From Thuidium tamariscinum (lineage: Eukaryota; Streptophyta; Bryopsida; Hypnales; Thuidiaceae), in the NCBI GenBank assembly GCA_947034885.2, contig OX344757.2, positions 6,696,001-6,760,000 on the forward strand: DNA of 64,000 nucleotides, in the 5' to 3' direction. Below, piece after piece: positions 1-10,281 of this stretch; position 1 is the first letter of the stretch, and each line of letters starts with the position of its first letter. A model generated the notes under the pieces. It worked only from the letters and a program-made list of their open reading frames with translations. It ran no database searches and was not told where the DNA came from. The position numbers and the translations under genes were made by a program.

Positions 1-600
1 CTTTTAGCCCCATCTTTACCATAGAACTCATCCAAATCCATTTATTTTTTTGACAAAATCAAAGCCTTAATGTCAACAAGGGTGACATGTTGATCCTTTA
101 TTAGTGGATACTTAAGTGCTAATAGATATGTGGAATGGTGGTTATAGATTGTTTATAATACACTTATAGCTCCAATCATAAGTAGTTTTGTTTTAAAATT
201 TTCAAAGCATTCCATTTGGATTTGATTTTTGAAATAAGTGTATACCTTTAAAAAGTATGTGCCACCTAGCTTTGGCCCTAAAATATTTGGATTGCAAATT
301 AGGGTGGTAATACAATAGGCTTATCTATTGTAGAAGGATTCTTTTGTCATCCACTAGACACTTAGTATCTACAATTATATAATAGGATTAATAGAATTGA
401 AATATTTTTACAAAAGCTTTGTAGATCTTGGTGTCTTGATCTTTGATGATTGCATGGTTTACAATTTGATCACAAAACATGAAATAATAGGCCTATCAAT
501 ACAAAGTTGAACTTCAAATTCCTTCAATATGTACAATATGCACCTAATTTATAGACTTTATATGAATGATTTAAAAAAAAAATTCTAACATCAATGCAAA
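1..600. other. AT-rich intergenic stretch
   Basis: No open frame with recognisable protein content and no clear repeat structure on either strand. Short A and T runs dominate. I see nothing functional here. Confidence 0.6.
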
Positions 601-860
601 CACTAGAAGAAAAACACAGAAAAACAGGTTTCAGCAAACAGATCACGTCAGGTAGATTGTGTTGAGACTGCGTTGCTAAAAACGCAGGAAAACGCCGAAA
701 ACACTAAAAAAAACACTGAAAAAACGCAGAAAAACACTGAAAACGCGTTTTTTTGTGTTTTTTTGTGTTTTTTCCGCGTTTTCAGCAACGCAGTCTCAAC
801 ACAATCTACCTGACGTGATCTGTTTGCTGAAACCTGTTTTTTTGCGTTTTTCTTCTAGTG
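601..860. mobile_element. CACTA-type foldback MITE, 260 bp
   Basis: The element begins CACTAGAAGAAAAAC and ends with the inverted counterpart GTTTTTCTTCTAGTG. About 75 bp at each end are inverted copies with only two or three mismatches, and the A-rich inner arms (repeats of AAAACGC type) continue the pairing, so nearly the whole element folds into one hairpin. A 3-bp direct repeat AAA flanks both sides (598-600 and 861-863), the length expected for CACTA/En-Spm insertions, although an A-rich site makes a chance match possible. It has no coding capacity and would need a transposase supplied in trans. The minus-strand CACTA transposon at the right end of the window is a same-superfamily candidate, but its terminal sequence differs after the first six bases. 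Confidence 0.85.
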
Positions 861-863
861 AAA

Positions 864-3087
864 TGGCCTTCTAAAAGTCAAAAAAATTTAGAGATTTTTT
901 TTAGTATATTTGAAATCATTGTAATTTTTTGAAGAAGATAAGTAAAAAAAATTCAAATCAAGTAGAAAATTGGCTCAAAAAAACTAAATGTTTTACTACT
1001 TGTGTAGATTATAGTGAAGACCATTGTTGCTTTAACAAAATTTATCATATCATTCTATCTCTCAAATTTCTTGTATTATTCTATCTTTTGAAATGTAGTT
1101 GTAAGCATTCAACTTCAAACTACAATATTCTATTCACAGACTTTCAATAATTTCAATCAGTATAGAAACTAGCAATCATAGTAGTTATTTCACATAATTT
1201 AATTTCAACTCAATGACGTGTACATTCTATTGATGAAATTGTATACAAAAAATTGGATGAAAATTTTCATTTTTGCATTATATTTAATTGCTATTGACAC
1301 ATGTCAAAAAGATACTAAAAATCTTTATTAACATTTTAAAGTTAAATTGTTATAAGATTTTTTCTAATTTTAAAAATATAATCAAGAATAACAATTTTTC
1401 TCTATTATATGATTTTTCTAATCTATAAAATATAGACAAGAATGAGAGTGTTGTTAATTTATTATTAGGTTAAATATATTATTTGTCATTCTTTTTTTGT
1501 GATTGAAACTTGAATTACAAAAATCTCCAAGAAAGACAGGAATGACCTTTCAATGTTAATTGAGTATATAATATAGGATTTTACATAGAATTTTATAATA
1601 TACATGTGACTTCCAACTTCCAACTTCCAACACCATATTTCTTTTTTTAATATTAAAAAAAATAGATTTGAAATCACCAATGATTTTTCTAAATAATTTG
1701 ACCATATAGATGTCTAACTATTATTGATGCTTTGATTAATTGCTTAAAACTCATAGTTATTCATTTGGTCCTTTTCTTATTCAATCAGATTTTTTCAAAA
1801 TTATAAAAATGTTAAGTTAAAGTATTTCAAATTATATTTATTCAATTAAATCACAAAAATATTTATAGGAGAATTTTTTTAGAAAGCCCCTAGCCCTTAG
1901 GTTGGATGAAATTGTCAAATTGGTGCACTAAAAAGTTCTAAAATCCTCATTCCTAGACACTAATCACAAGAACGAGTGAATTTTTGGCAACAAAACTTCA
2001 AAAAAAATTTAAAGTACTAGTGACTAGAAAGATGTAGCTATAATTCCTTCTTTACAAGGCCCCTTTCAATCTTTAGAGCATCCTTAGTTCAACTTTAATC
2101 AACCTTGGCAATGATAAGTGGTGTTGTTGATCAACATAAACGCACCCCTAATGTCATAAGTATTCTACTCAATTTCTTTGTGGATTTTGCCAAAAAAACA
2201 ACCTTATATGGCAAATTCACTTTCCTTGTTGTATCCTTGATCCTACTTTGTACATGAACAAATATTACAATCATGGCAAAAAACAAGCAACCAACAAATC
2301 ACAAGCATGTAGTTCAACATAGGCATCACATTTCTCGCAACTCTTGCATTTATGAAAGCATCTTTTTGCCTAATTAGCCAAAGTAGAATTTGTGACAATG
2401 TTTATAGATTGAAGTACAAGAAACTCAAACCTTTTTTTAATCTTCAAGGCCTCATAAATCAACTCAGGATGTAACAATGTAGTGCACAATAGAGTTAATC
2501 GTAAAGTGGATGGAATGCCAGACCAAGAGCTAGAGATCAAGATAATCACATGACCAAATTCTTTCAAGCTCCAAAACTGATGTCTAAAGAACTAATGTTT
2601 AGTGCCATGTTTTTTTTCTTCTATTCTCAAATATACATCCTTTTGACCCCCTGTTTCAATCCTAGGTTTCCTTTACGTTTAACTCTAATAACCATCCCAA
2701 CTGAGAATGCATTTAATCCTTGAAGGACAGATTAGTGGCCATGAAAATCATACATTTTTGATACCATGTGATATCATCTAGTTTGAAAAAACCAAAAGTA
2801 CTCATTGGAAGTCAAAGTACTATAGAAGATCTTCCCTTTCCCCCCTAATATTGAAGATGAAAAGTTGCAATTCTATCCTACAAGGTAAGATTCTTTATCA
2901 TTCAAATGGTGCCAAATGTCCACAGTAGCGTTCAAAGGTTAAAGAACTCAATGATTCCATTCACCAAACTATGACACTTACTAATTATTTGCTAAAAATT
3001 GGTATCCCTAATTAAATTCCAAGTTTTCAACTCCATTGAAAGAACAAATTCCTTTTAAAAAAAAGCAAGAAATCAAATCTCTAGTTT
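864..3087. other. AT-rich intergenic stretch, no gene seen
   Basis: Only short frames with low-complexity translations are present. Several mononucleotide runs occur. No terminal inverted repeats or conserved protein motifs were found. Confidence 0.55.
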
Positions 3088-3451
3088 ACTGAATTGAGAG
3101 CGTTCCCACGGGGACACGGCCAGAGCCTCAAACTCGGTATTTGGCCATGTGTGGTCAAAGAAACTTCCTATGGTACGCACGAAGAGGCTCAAAATATGCC
3201 CAAGCCTAGCCAAAATTGAAGAAGAGACAGCCAAATGGTAAACACTAGCCGTAGCTCCCTATGTGATTTGGCACAATTCTCAAGCTACGGATCCATTAAT
3301 TCAACACAATTCTCCCCAAAAGACACACTTTTATATTCAAAAAGTGAATGGGGCCCGAACTTCATTGATGGGAGGATAATTGAATTCGGGGGGAGATTCC
3401 TTGTATTGCAATAAAATAAGGAATAGTGACCGGGCCGTGTCCTCCCATTCA
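3088..3451. repeat. Possible short element with imperfect inverted ends
   Basis: A GC-richer block starts with a sequence containing GGGGACACGGCC (about 3109) and ends with the inverted GGCCGTGTCCTCCCA (about 3434). ACTGAAT near 3089 pairs with ATTCAGT near 3449. The interior has no convincing protein. It could be a decayed MITE; no target duplication was identified. Confidence 0.35.
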
Positions 3452-4200
3452 GTGATTTTTTAATTGGTGAATTGTCGCCAAATACGAAGGGAAATAAGGG
3501 GCTAGTGAATTTTACATGCAAAAAAAGTTTAAAAAATAAATAAATTTGCCTGATGTGGATTGCTCAAGGGGCCACGGCAACCTCGTCAACCACTCCAATC
3601 CTAGTTTCATTGCCACGTTAGCCTCCACTCTCCTCGACTTTTTTGCCTACCCATCTTGTGGCCTTCTATCTTCTTGCCAGAGCTGTAGAGCTGTAGAGTG
3701 CTACTTAATTTGGGGCTCCCTCCATTATTGTCTAGCCTTGACTCTCCCGTGAAGGAAGGACACATGTGAAGGAAGGCCAATGCGGAGGCGATTAATCTTC
3801 AGAATAGGATTAGAACTGCTTAAGAAAGGGATTAGAATTGCTTAAGATTCGAAAAGTGCTCCAAAATTAAGTCGCCAGATCCACCATATGGAGGAATGCA
3901 TTGTAGCCAGTGACACTAGCAAAAAATGGCCAGAAGTTGCCAAAAAGACTCCATCCCAAATCTTGCGGCAACATGTCACGCGACTGCCCTACATCCTTAA
4001 AATATTCACTGCTCCCATTCCGTGTCGCCATGGAGTGCATGAGCCCGACACCTCTTGATGAGCCTAAAAATCTTCACAGGGCGTCCCTCAAGTGGTGGGG
4101 ATGCTCTGAGACCCTGAACATATTCTGGCATTAAGAACCCATAGTAATAATTAGAAATATATTCCATCTAACCACCTGCAGTCAGTCTCTCTGCCTCTTT
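3452..4200. other. Intergenic, moderately GC-rich, no gene recognised
   Basis: Translations here resemble no family I know. A short imperfect tandem duplication lies at about 3806-3850, where GGATTAGAA followed by an extension ending TTAAGA occurs twice. The block may be upstream flank of the FKBP gene. Confidence 0.45.
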
Positions 4201-4211
4201 CTGCAAGTCAA

Positions 4212-4219
4212 CCACGTCA
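4212..4219 (-). promoter_or_regulatory. UPRE-like / bZIP site CCACGTCA
   Basis: On the minus strand this reads TGACGTGG, which matches the plant unfolded-protein-response element core (TGACGTGR) and more generally ACGT-core bZIP sites. It lies about 700 bp upstream of the start codon of a gene whose product has an ER signal peptide, so ER-stress control would make sense. A single 8-bp match is weak evidence, and similar motifs occur elsewhere in the window (for example near 56205). Confidence 0.25.
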
Positions 4220-4445
4220 TCATCATGAAATGCAAAGTGTCTTCGGGGCTCGGGAATAACTAAAAATGTCCGCAACGACAACGTGCACAACAGGACGGCG
4301 TTTATGAGCGCCGAACAGGAAAGGTACTCCCCGACTTCCGTCGTCGCCTTGGGAGTGAACGAATCGCCCAACCTCGTCGGTCAGTCTCCGTTCCGTCAGC
4401 TCAGATATTCAGTTGTCATGCACACCCTCCAAACTGTTGGATTCG

Positions 4446-4880
4446 TGACGAACGAAAGGAATCGTTGGGACGGAACATCGTCCTTCTTCTGTTGGACCCG
4501 CCTCAAATATTGGGGTCTGAATTAGGTCAAACTCGAAGGCAAAACGACGTCGTTTGGACGAACGAAATAGCATCATCGTGCTTCTCTGTTCGTCTGGGCA
4601 GTCAAGCTCTTGGACAACCTTTGGAAGATAGTTTAAAATGAGGACGAACGAATGGACTCGTTGGTAAGTGTCGTCAACTCTCTATGGCCAGCCCTCAGCT
4701 TCAGGAGTTCAGGTTGAGTGGTTTGGACTTTGGACGAACGAATCAGTATCCTCGTGCGTCCTTCTTCGTTCGTCAGTGCAGGCAATCACCAGCGGCGCGG
4801 GGTCGGTAAGAGTCGTCTGAAATAGGGACGAACGATCGGAAAAATTGGGAAGTATCGTCGTCTCTCTCAGTTCGACCTGC
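4446..4880 (+). repeat. Degenerate tandem repeats upstream of the FKBP gene (GGACGAACGA motif)
   Basis: GGACGAACGA occurs at 4556, 4642, 4732 and 4826, with a variant TGACGAACGA at 4446. The spacings are 110, 86, 90 and 94 bp. The best match is a two-unit duplication: 4556-4731 aligns with 4732-about 4900, including the internal CATCGTGC/CCTCGTGC blocks, an inverted TTCGTC in each unit and the second GACGAACGA. The array ends just before the start codon at 4951, so it occupies the expected promoter and 5' UTR. Whether it binds a factor is not known; it may simply be a minisatellite. Confidence 0.7.
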
Positions 4881-4950
4881 CCCAGGTTAGAAAGTCTAAC
4901 TGGAAGCCATCACTCTGAATATGGTTCCCAGAACTCGTCTTCAAGCGGCG

Positions 4951-5463
4951 ATGGCGACTGTTAGCGCGAAGACGTGGTTGATTTCGGCTCTCGTTGCTGT
5001 AGTAGCTTCACTTTCTGTGAATGGATTAGAGGTTACACAACTTCAGATCGGTGTGAAATTCAAGCCAGAGAGTTGTGAGTTGAAGGCGCACAAGGGTGAC
5101 CTCGTGAGCGTGCACTACCGAGGTTTACTCTCCGACGGGACGGAGTTTGAGAACAGCTATGATAGAGAACAGCCGCTAGATTTCAAGCTCGGTCAGGGGA
5201 CCGTCATCAAGGGCTGGGACCAGGGGATTCTTGGCATGTGCGTCGGGGAGAAGCGGAAGCTAAAGATCCCTGCGAAGCTTGCTTACGGCAATCAAAGCAT
5301 CCCTCCCAGGATACCAGCTGGCGCAGCTTTGATTTTCGACACGGAGCTCGTTGCTGTGAACGGGCGGACCGGCCCTGGCCCTGATGATGTCGTGGAGGCT
5401 CTTCTTGGGGACTTGCCACCTGAGGACTTAGAATTTGGAGATGCTGTGACTGCCTTTAGTTAG
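4951..5463 (+). CDS. FKBP15-like secretory peptidyl-prolyl cis-trans isomerase, intronless
   Basis: FKBP-fold prolyl isomerases speed cis-trans isomerisation of X-Pro bonds; the plant FKBP15 type works in the ER. From the Met at 4951 the protein has 170 residues: a signal peptide with a hydrophobic core ([15 protein letters not shown]), mature sequence from about residue 27, an FKBP domain and a 30-residue acidic tail. Family motifs are [37 protein letters not shown] and [18 protein letters not shown]. An in-frame Met at 4921 would add ten polar residues ahead of the signal peptide, so 4951 is preferred. Oddities: plant FKBP15 proteins normally end in a KDEL-like ER signal but this one ends TAFS; the residue equivalent to FKBP12 Asp37 is Glu; and the whole frame is in one exon, whereas relatives known to me are split, which would fit a retrocopy or intron loss. 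Cysteines at KPESC and GMC are kept. Confidence 0.9.
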   Translation: MATVSAKTWLISALVAVVASLSVNGLEVTQLQIGVKFKPESCELKAHKGDLVSVHYRGLLSDGTEFENSYDREQPLDFKLGQGTVIKGWDQGILGMCVGEKRKLKIPAKLAYGNQSIPPRIPAGAALIFDTELVAVNGRTGPGPDDVVEALLGDLPPEDLEFGDAVTAFS

Positions 5464-5541
5464 ATAGTAGGTTTTTCTGCGTGAGGACTTAGAATTTGTT
5501 GACACTGTTGTTGCCTTTAGAAATGTAGGTTTTGCTGCTGG
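5422..5541 (+). repeat. 61-bp tandem duplication across the FKBP stop codon
   Basis: The segment starting GAGGACTTAGAATTTG at 5422 recurs at 5483, and similarity continues through CTTTAG and GTAGGTTTT to about 5541, with several substitutions and a small indel. The first copy encodes the last residues and the stop; the second lies in the 3' UTR. The duplication or the drift after it may explain the unusual C-terminus. Confidence 0.85.
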
Positions 5542-8186
5542 ATCCGTTCTCGCATTTGAGTAGGAGTGTGCGATGCCGCACTCGAAAGAAGCGATTTCTG
5601 TGATTACGTGTGGTGGCAGTCGGGAACAGAGTATTTGAGGTTTAGGAGGACAGTTTAGGAGAGACTAGATATTTACCTTTCCGACTTCAACCTCATTGAT
5701 TGTACAGATAAGAGAAGGTTGGTGTGCGCGAGAGGCTTGGATAAGCGTGCCTGAGATGTTCAGTGCTGGTGTTGAGGTACTTGTCAATTGCGACATTGTT
5801 GCCTTGGCGTTTCTGAAGCCTTACTTTGAACGATTTACATACAAATCAGTACTTTAGTTTTTGAACGTCTGCTGTGTCTATTGGAACGTCCATGTATCTG
5901 TGTTTTGCACTCTGGCAAGTGCGCATTGTCTTGGGAAATAAACCCCGGCAAACGCTGACAATCCAGACAAGCTGTGTTTTGCACTCTGGCAAGGGTTCTT
6001 CTTCGAGAAGAGAAAAGAGAAGGGAAACCCTTGCCAGTTGCCTCTACAGTAGTGAGCCCTTTCTGGTGTAAATTCTATACTTTGTAGCTCATAGTTTGAA
6101 ATAGCCTGTTTGTTTGACTTCATCGTTTTGGATGTTCCACTATCTAATATGTATTCTCACATGTATCGAGAATGCCTCGTGAACCCGTTTACTTGATCGA
6201 ACTTTACTGCAATTCTTTCATCTGTAAGCAACTCGACTTCACATTTGGTGAGCAGGACTTTTGAAATCTGTAGGGTTTCGTTTGAAAAGAGTTGTGTTCC
6301 TAGTTTGACCCCTAGGAAGTGCACTACGGATTCAAATTTTTAGCAGCTCATGTACGGACTCTCCTTACGTCCAATTTTTATTTATTTTTTACCAACATAT
6401 GGAATGTTCTAGTGATAATGTTTCTGACCTAGTCTAAAATGTACGATCTTTCGAATTGTTCATTTAAAAAGGTACTCCGTACTTTTCTTTCAATGCAATT
6501 TCTCAGTTATGTCTGGATCAACGCTGTTGTTGATTTCATCAGTAATTCTATTGATTTTGTTGAAGAGTGTTTGCTCCTCGTGCACTGCCCATAGGCTCAC
6601 GGTGATTTTCATCTTTGGAAGTAATGGTTCCATCTTCCAGAGATTTTTGTAGACAAAGTGCTTCAAAATGAAGACTCGGTAATGGCATGGTTCTACTTGG
6701 TAATGACATGCGGAATCGACGTTCATTCTTTTTTTCAATCTGTTACTTTGTTTCAATTGAAGTGGATAGGGAAGAAAATTCATGACTTAGGTTGAGGCAC
6801 ACAGGTAGGATCAGTTGATTCAGTTTCCGACCATTTTAATTATAAACATATTAGAAGCGCTGTCATCACCACCATGATTCCTATCTCCTAATGTTCTGGA
6901 TTGATTGCTCAAGCTGGTTTGCAGTGGCTCAGCAAAGGGTGAGATCTTTACGGCATGGAGGGGTTTTTTCTGAACATGGTGCGGGCAAGCATGGGCTGAT
7001 CTCTCGATATTTGTCGACTTTCAAGCATCTCAAAATTGAAGGTTAGCTACCCGAAAATATGTGAAGTTGAGAGTATCATTTGCACAGTGAACATCATGTC
7101 TAGATTAAACTGGAGATATAGTATCGTAGCACCATTAGCGATAAAGATGGTGTACTCTTTAGCTATTAGAAGAAATTTTTGGATTCATCTTCTGGAATTG
7201 ATATCAAGGTTGTTTAAGGTGGAGCATATTTGCATCACTTTGTGCATTTTATCCAATATGTAGGAGTATTGTCATTGGGTGATCAGTATACAGCTCTGGA
7301 GATCACTTCGGGTTCAAGAGCTAACTCTCTTCAGACCACACCTTTCATCAGTACATATGAATTTCTTATGCAATCAATCAAAATAGACCCATTTTCATAC
7401 AAAGAATCATTGCCCATGGACATTTAACCAAGCCATGCCTTTACATCCTAACCAAGTGTGTGTAGAGAGAGAGATTTGTTGGTGGTGTTGACAGTGGTTG
7501 GTAGACGAGACAAGACCAGAGCCCTAATAGTTTTCAAGTAAGTTAGCCTCTACTCTATGTATTGCTCAGGCTGTGTAAACCGGGCTAACTTCAATTCCAT
7601 TGCAGCAGTACAGCACAGTACATATACCTGCTTTGAAGAGGAAGGCATGACATCCAGCAGCTCCTCTAATTTGTTTCTTTTTGTGACAGGAGCAGAGAAT
7701 GAAGCATTTGGTGCGAGTGGTGTCACGCGGGCTTTCACGATGTGGATGCTGCCATTCTTTTCTTTGGGATCTAGCTACTTGTAGTCTAAGCCTACTGGAA
7801 TTTGAAAGGGGAAGCCCGAAATTCATGTTCTGGAACCAACTGACTGATTGGTATAGGTCAGCTGCTGGCTTCAGTTTGCCCAGAGCCTGGTTTGTGTACT
7901 TTTCCATCACATGTGATCTCCACGACAGCTTTACTGAACTGCAGCTTAAGTTAGTTGGGACTTGGCAGGTTCACGGTGGGAAGCTCATCTCATCTTTCTG
8001 GGACATGATGCAGACCTTGTGTCAACGTCTGTTTAATTTGATATGAGTGCACACAATCCATGGAATGAAGTCTAAGATATGGTCGAGGCTATGATGGGGG
8101 GAGTCTAGGCACTCTCATGTTAGGTTACTTCCAGTTTGAAGCTCCTGGTGTGTGGAATGCTAGGATGTTAGGTGGGTAACTGGTTA
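5542..8186. other. 3' flank of FKBP, no gene recognised
   Basis: GC content is higher than in the surrounding AT-rich DNA and decreases only slowly. Open frames on both strands around 7557-8046 overlap each other and resemble nothing known. A GTAAGT at about 7540 and a TTCCATTGCAG at about 7595-7605 look like splice sites, so a spliced non-coding transcript or UTR intron is possible. A 22-bp perfect direct repeat and a hairpin are listed separately. Confidence 0.4.
5898..6037 (+). repeat. 22-bp direct repeat pair plus a 12-bp-stem hairpin
   Basis: The 22-bp segment beginning CTGTGTTTTGCACTCT is identical at 5898-5919 and 5972-5993. The end of the second copy, CTGGCAAGGGTT (5986-5997), pairs perfectly with AACCCTTGCCAG (6026-6037) across a purine-rich 28-nt loop. 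The hairpin lies about 525 bp past the FKBP stop codon and could fold in a transcript; no function is known. Confidence 0.7.
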
Positions 8187-8476
8187 TAAGTTGGGTACCC
8201 CCGAACCACCACTTTTTGCAACTGTGTTTAGTTAACTTTTATTAGACTAGGCAAATTTTCATTGATTTTCTTTTTGACAAGTGGAAAGAGTTTGTAATGC
8301 ACCAATCAATGTCGCAATTGGATGCCATATGCAAAAGTTATGAAGGATCAAAGATTTTTTTGGTAAATATTCTAAAACCATTTCTTCCACATAGATATAT
8401 ATTGATTTTGGAGATGTCTACAAAGTGATGAAATTGATTTTGGGTCAATGGCATAGTTTTAGTTGTACCCACCTTA
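8187..8476 (-). mobile_element. Family Y MITE, diverged copy
   Basis: Ends are TAAGTTGGGTAC on the left and GTACCCACCTTA on the right. The interior (the GGCAAATTTTCATTG and GCAAAAGTTATGAAGG region) aligns with the reverse strand of family Y copies such as 42182-42474. It is about 290 bp long, non-coding, and more diverged than the other copies. A related right end recurs at about 33720-33785. Confidence 0.6.
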
Positions 8477-8508
8477 CTCAACCAATCAACTAAGGTAGGG
8501 CAACCCAT

Positions 8509-9240
8509 TAACCCTGGACTGCCGCCATCGCCATTTTGTGGCGTTTGGATGACAGTCCAGGGTCAAAAGAAGAGGTAAACAATAGTTTTTTCATCCACTT
8601 TTTTCAAATGATTTTTCATGTTCACTTATGAAGCATATCCAACTGAGATTTTAGTCTAACTAATGTTTGTTTTCATGTAGTTGAGAAGTAATTAGAGAAA
8701 ACGGATGGCCAAATTTGCCATTTTAATGTATTTTGAGAAATTGAGTAAATCTGAAATTTCTCCTTGAAAACAACATTTTTTGAATTTGAGGTCAACTAAT
8801 GAAATAGAGGTCCTCTACTCTAGTTTTTTCTCCAATTTGAATTTTGGCAAAATTCATAAAATTGAATATTTTATTGCAGTTTGAACTTTGGCTGTATTTT
8901 TAATGTCCACTGCATTTTAATTATAGATATAAAAGGCAAATCAATTTACACCATGATGTTTGTCACTGTAATTTTCACACATGGTGAAATTTTCAGATTT
9001 TTTGAGATTATTTTCTATTTGATATGAATTTTTCTTCAGTTTTTCTTCAAAAAATTTCAAAAAATACAATTATACTCAAAAAAATCTGAAATTTTTGTGA
9101 AGTACAGAGGACATGTAGGTTCATCTCTGAAAAATAAAATAAAATTTTTTCATACACATCTGGTTAGAAAATGGCAACAAACTGGGTGACGGACAGTGAT
9201 TCCTGAAACTAGTGGCTATAGGCCCGGCGTTTAAGGGTTA
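8509..9240 (+). mobile_element. Family W inverted-repeat element, copy 1
   Basis: About 730 bp, starting TAACCCTGGACTGCC and ending GGCGTTTAAGGGTTA, so the outer bases TAACCCT/AGGGTTA are inverted and a TA duplication is implied. It contains CGCCATTTTGTGGCG, an internal palindrome, near the left end. The interior matches 10282-11026 over nearly its full length, including the GGCCCGGC block close to the right end. Non-coding. Its right TA is shared with the left TA of the next element. Confidence 0.75.
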
Positions 9241-9841
9241 AGGTAGGTGCACCCAAAAGTGCACCGTTCCTAAAAGTGCCATCTAAGGCAAGAGGTCCTA
9301 TAACAGACCATCTAAGGGCTGAAACAGAATTTCAGGGAGGTAAAATCTTTAGAAATATTTTTCAGTAAATTTTCCTTGAAAAACAAGTAGAATTGACATC
9401 TAATTCATGTCATTTCATATTTTTCTAAGCTTTTTTGAATTAGTTATCAAATTTTGAAGTTGAAAGGGCATAGGGCTATAAAATGGTGCCCTAGCTACAA
9501 TGTACACTGTCAGTTGAAGGCTATGAAAAAGCAACATGTACAACAATGTATTGTACACTTAAGATAGGGCACCATTTTAGAACCCACTCCATTTAAGAGC
9601 CTTCTACCTTACAATCAATGTATATTTCTAATATGAGTGATGTATGCAAGTTGTAGATGGCACTTTTAGAAACAAACTTTGACCTTTAATAACTTTTGCA
9701 TATTGTATCCAAATGTTGTTGTTTTTGGTGCTTTGGAACATGCTTTTACTTGCCAATAAAACTTTATGAAAATTTGAACAACCTAATAATAGTAACTAGG
9801 CACAATATCAATAAGTGGGGCTTTTAGGTGTATCCACCTTA
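9239..9841 (+). mobile_element. Family Y MITE interrupted by a family Z MITE
   Basis: Outer ends are TAAGGTAGGTGCACCC (9239) and GGTGTATCCACCTTA (9841). The flanks of the inner element join to match intact copies at 17696-17972 and 40189-40473. Interior features shared by family Y are TTTGACCTTTAATAACTTTT, the stretch around GTGCTTTGGAACATG and CTAGGCACAAT. Non-coding. The insertion divides it at a CCATCTA sequence. Confidence 0.85.
9284..9611 (+). mobile_element. Family Z MITE nested inside a family Y MITE
   Basis: It begins TAAGGCAAGAGGTCC and ends GAGCCTTCTACCTTA, 328 bp. The other clear Z copy is 17043-17374 in the opposite orientation. At the insertion point the host reads CCATC-TA, then the element, then TA-CAATC; the uninterrupted family Y copy at 17696 reads CCATCTACAATG. 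The insertion therefore duplicated TA, as Tc1/mariner-type (Stowaway) elements do. Confidence 0.88.
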
Positions 9842-10281
9842 TGGGCAAAATTAGAAGTTTGCCCTCAAACAATTGTTGAAGTTTGTTTATTTTGTTCTAT
9901 ATAAAATCAAGTGTGGGAAACAAATAGAGTAATTGAAATTATACTTTTTCAACAAACTATGAATTTGTTATAAATTTTTGAAGTTTGTTGTCTATCACGG
10001 CCTCAAAAAGTTTCTAAATTAAGGTATTCTCATAGGATTATAGTAGTTTTTTTATACAAAAATAGTTTGTTCATATTGATTTATATTATCTTAACATCTT
10101 TTTCATGTTTTGAGGCAAATATTACTCCCTTTGTCCCACTAAAAACTTCAACCATTCTATAAATTAGTATTTATTGTATTTAACAACCTCGTGAAGACAA
10201 GTGAAATAATCTACAAGCATTCCTTTGGCCTTGTAAGCTTGGCCTTTGTCCATATTAGGCACCTTGTACTTGTTTCTTCCT

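Noticed and set aside
7566-8046. Overlapping frames of about 115 codons on both strands
   Set aside because: They overlap each other, neither shows a conserved motif, and codon choice looks unspecific.
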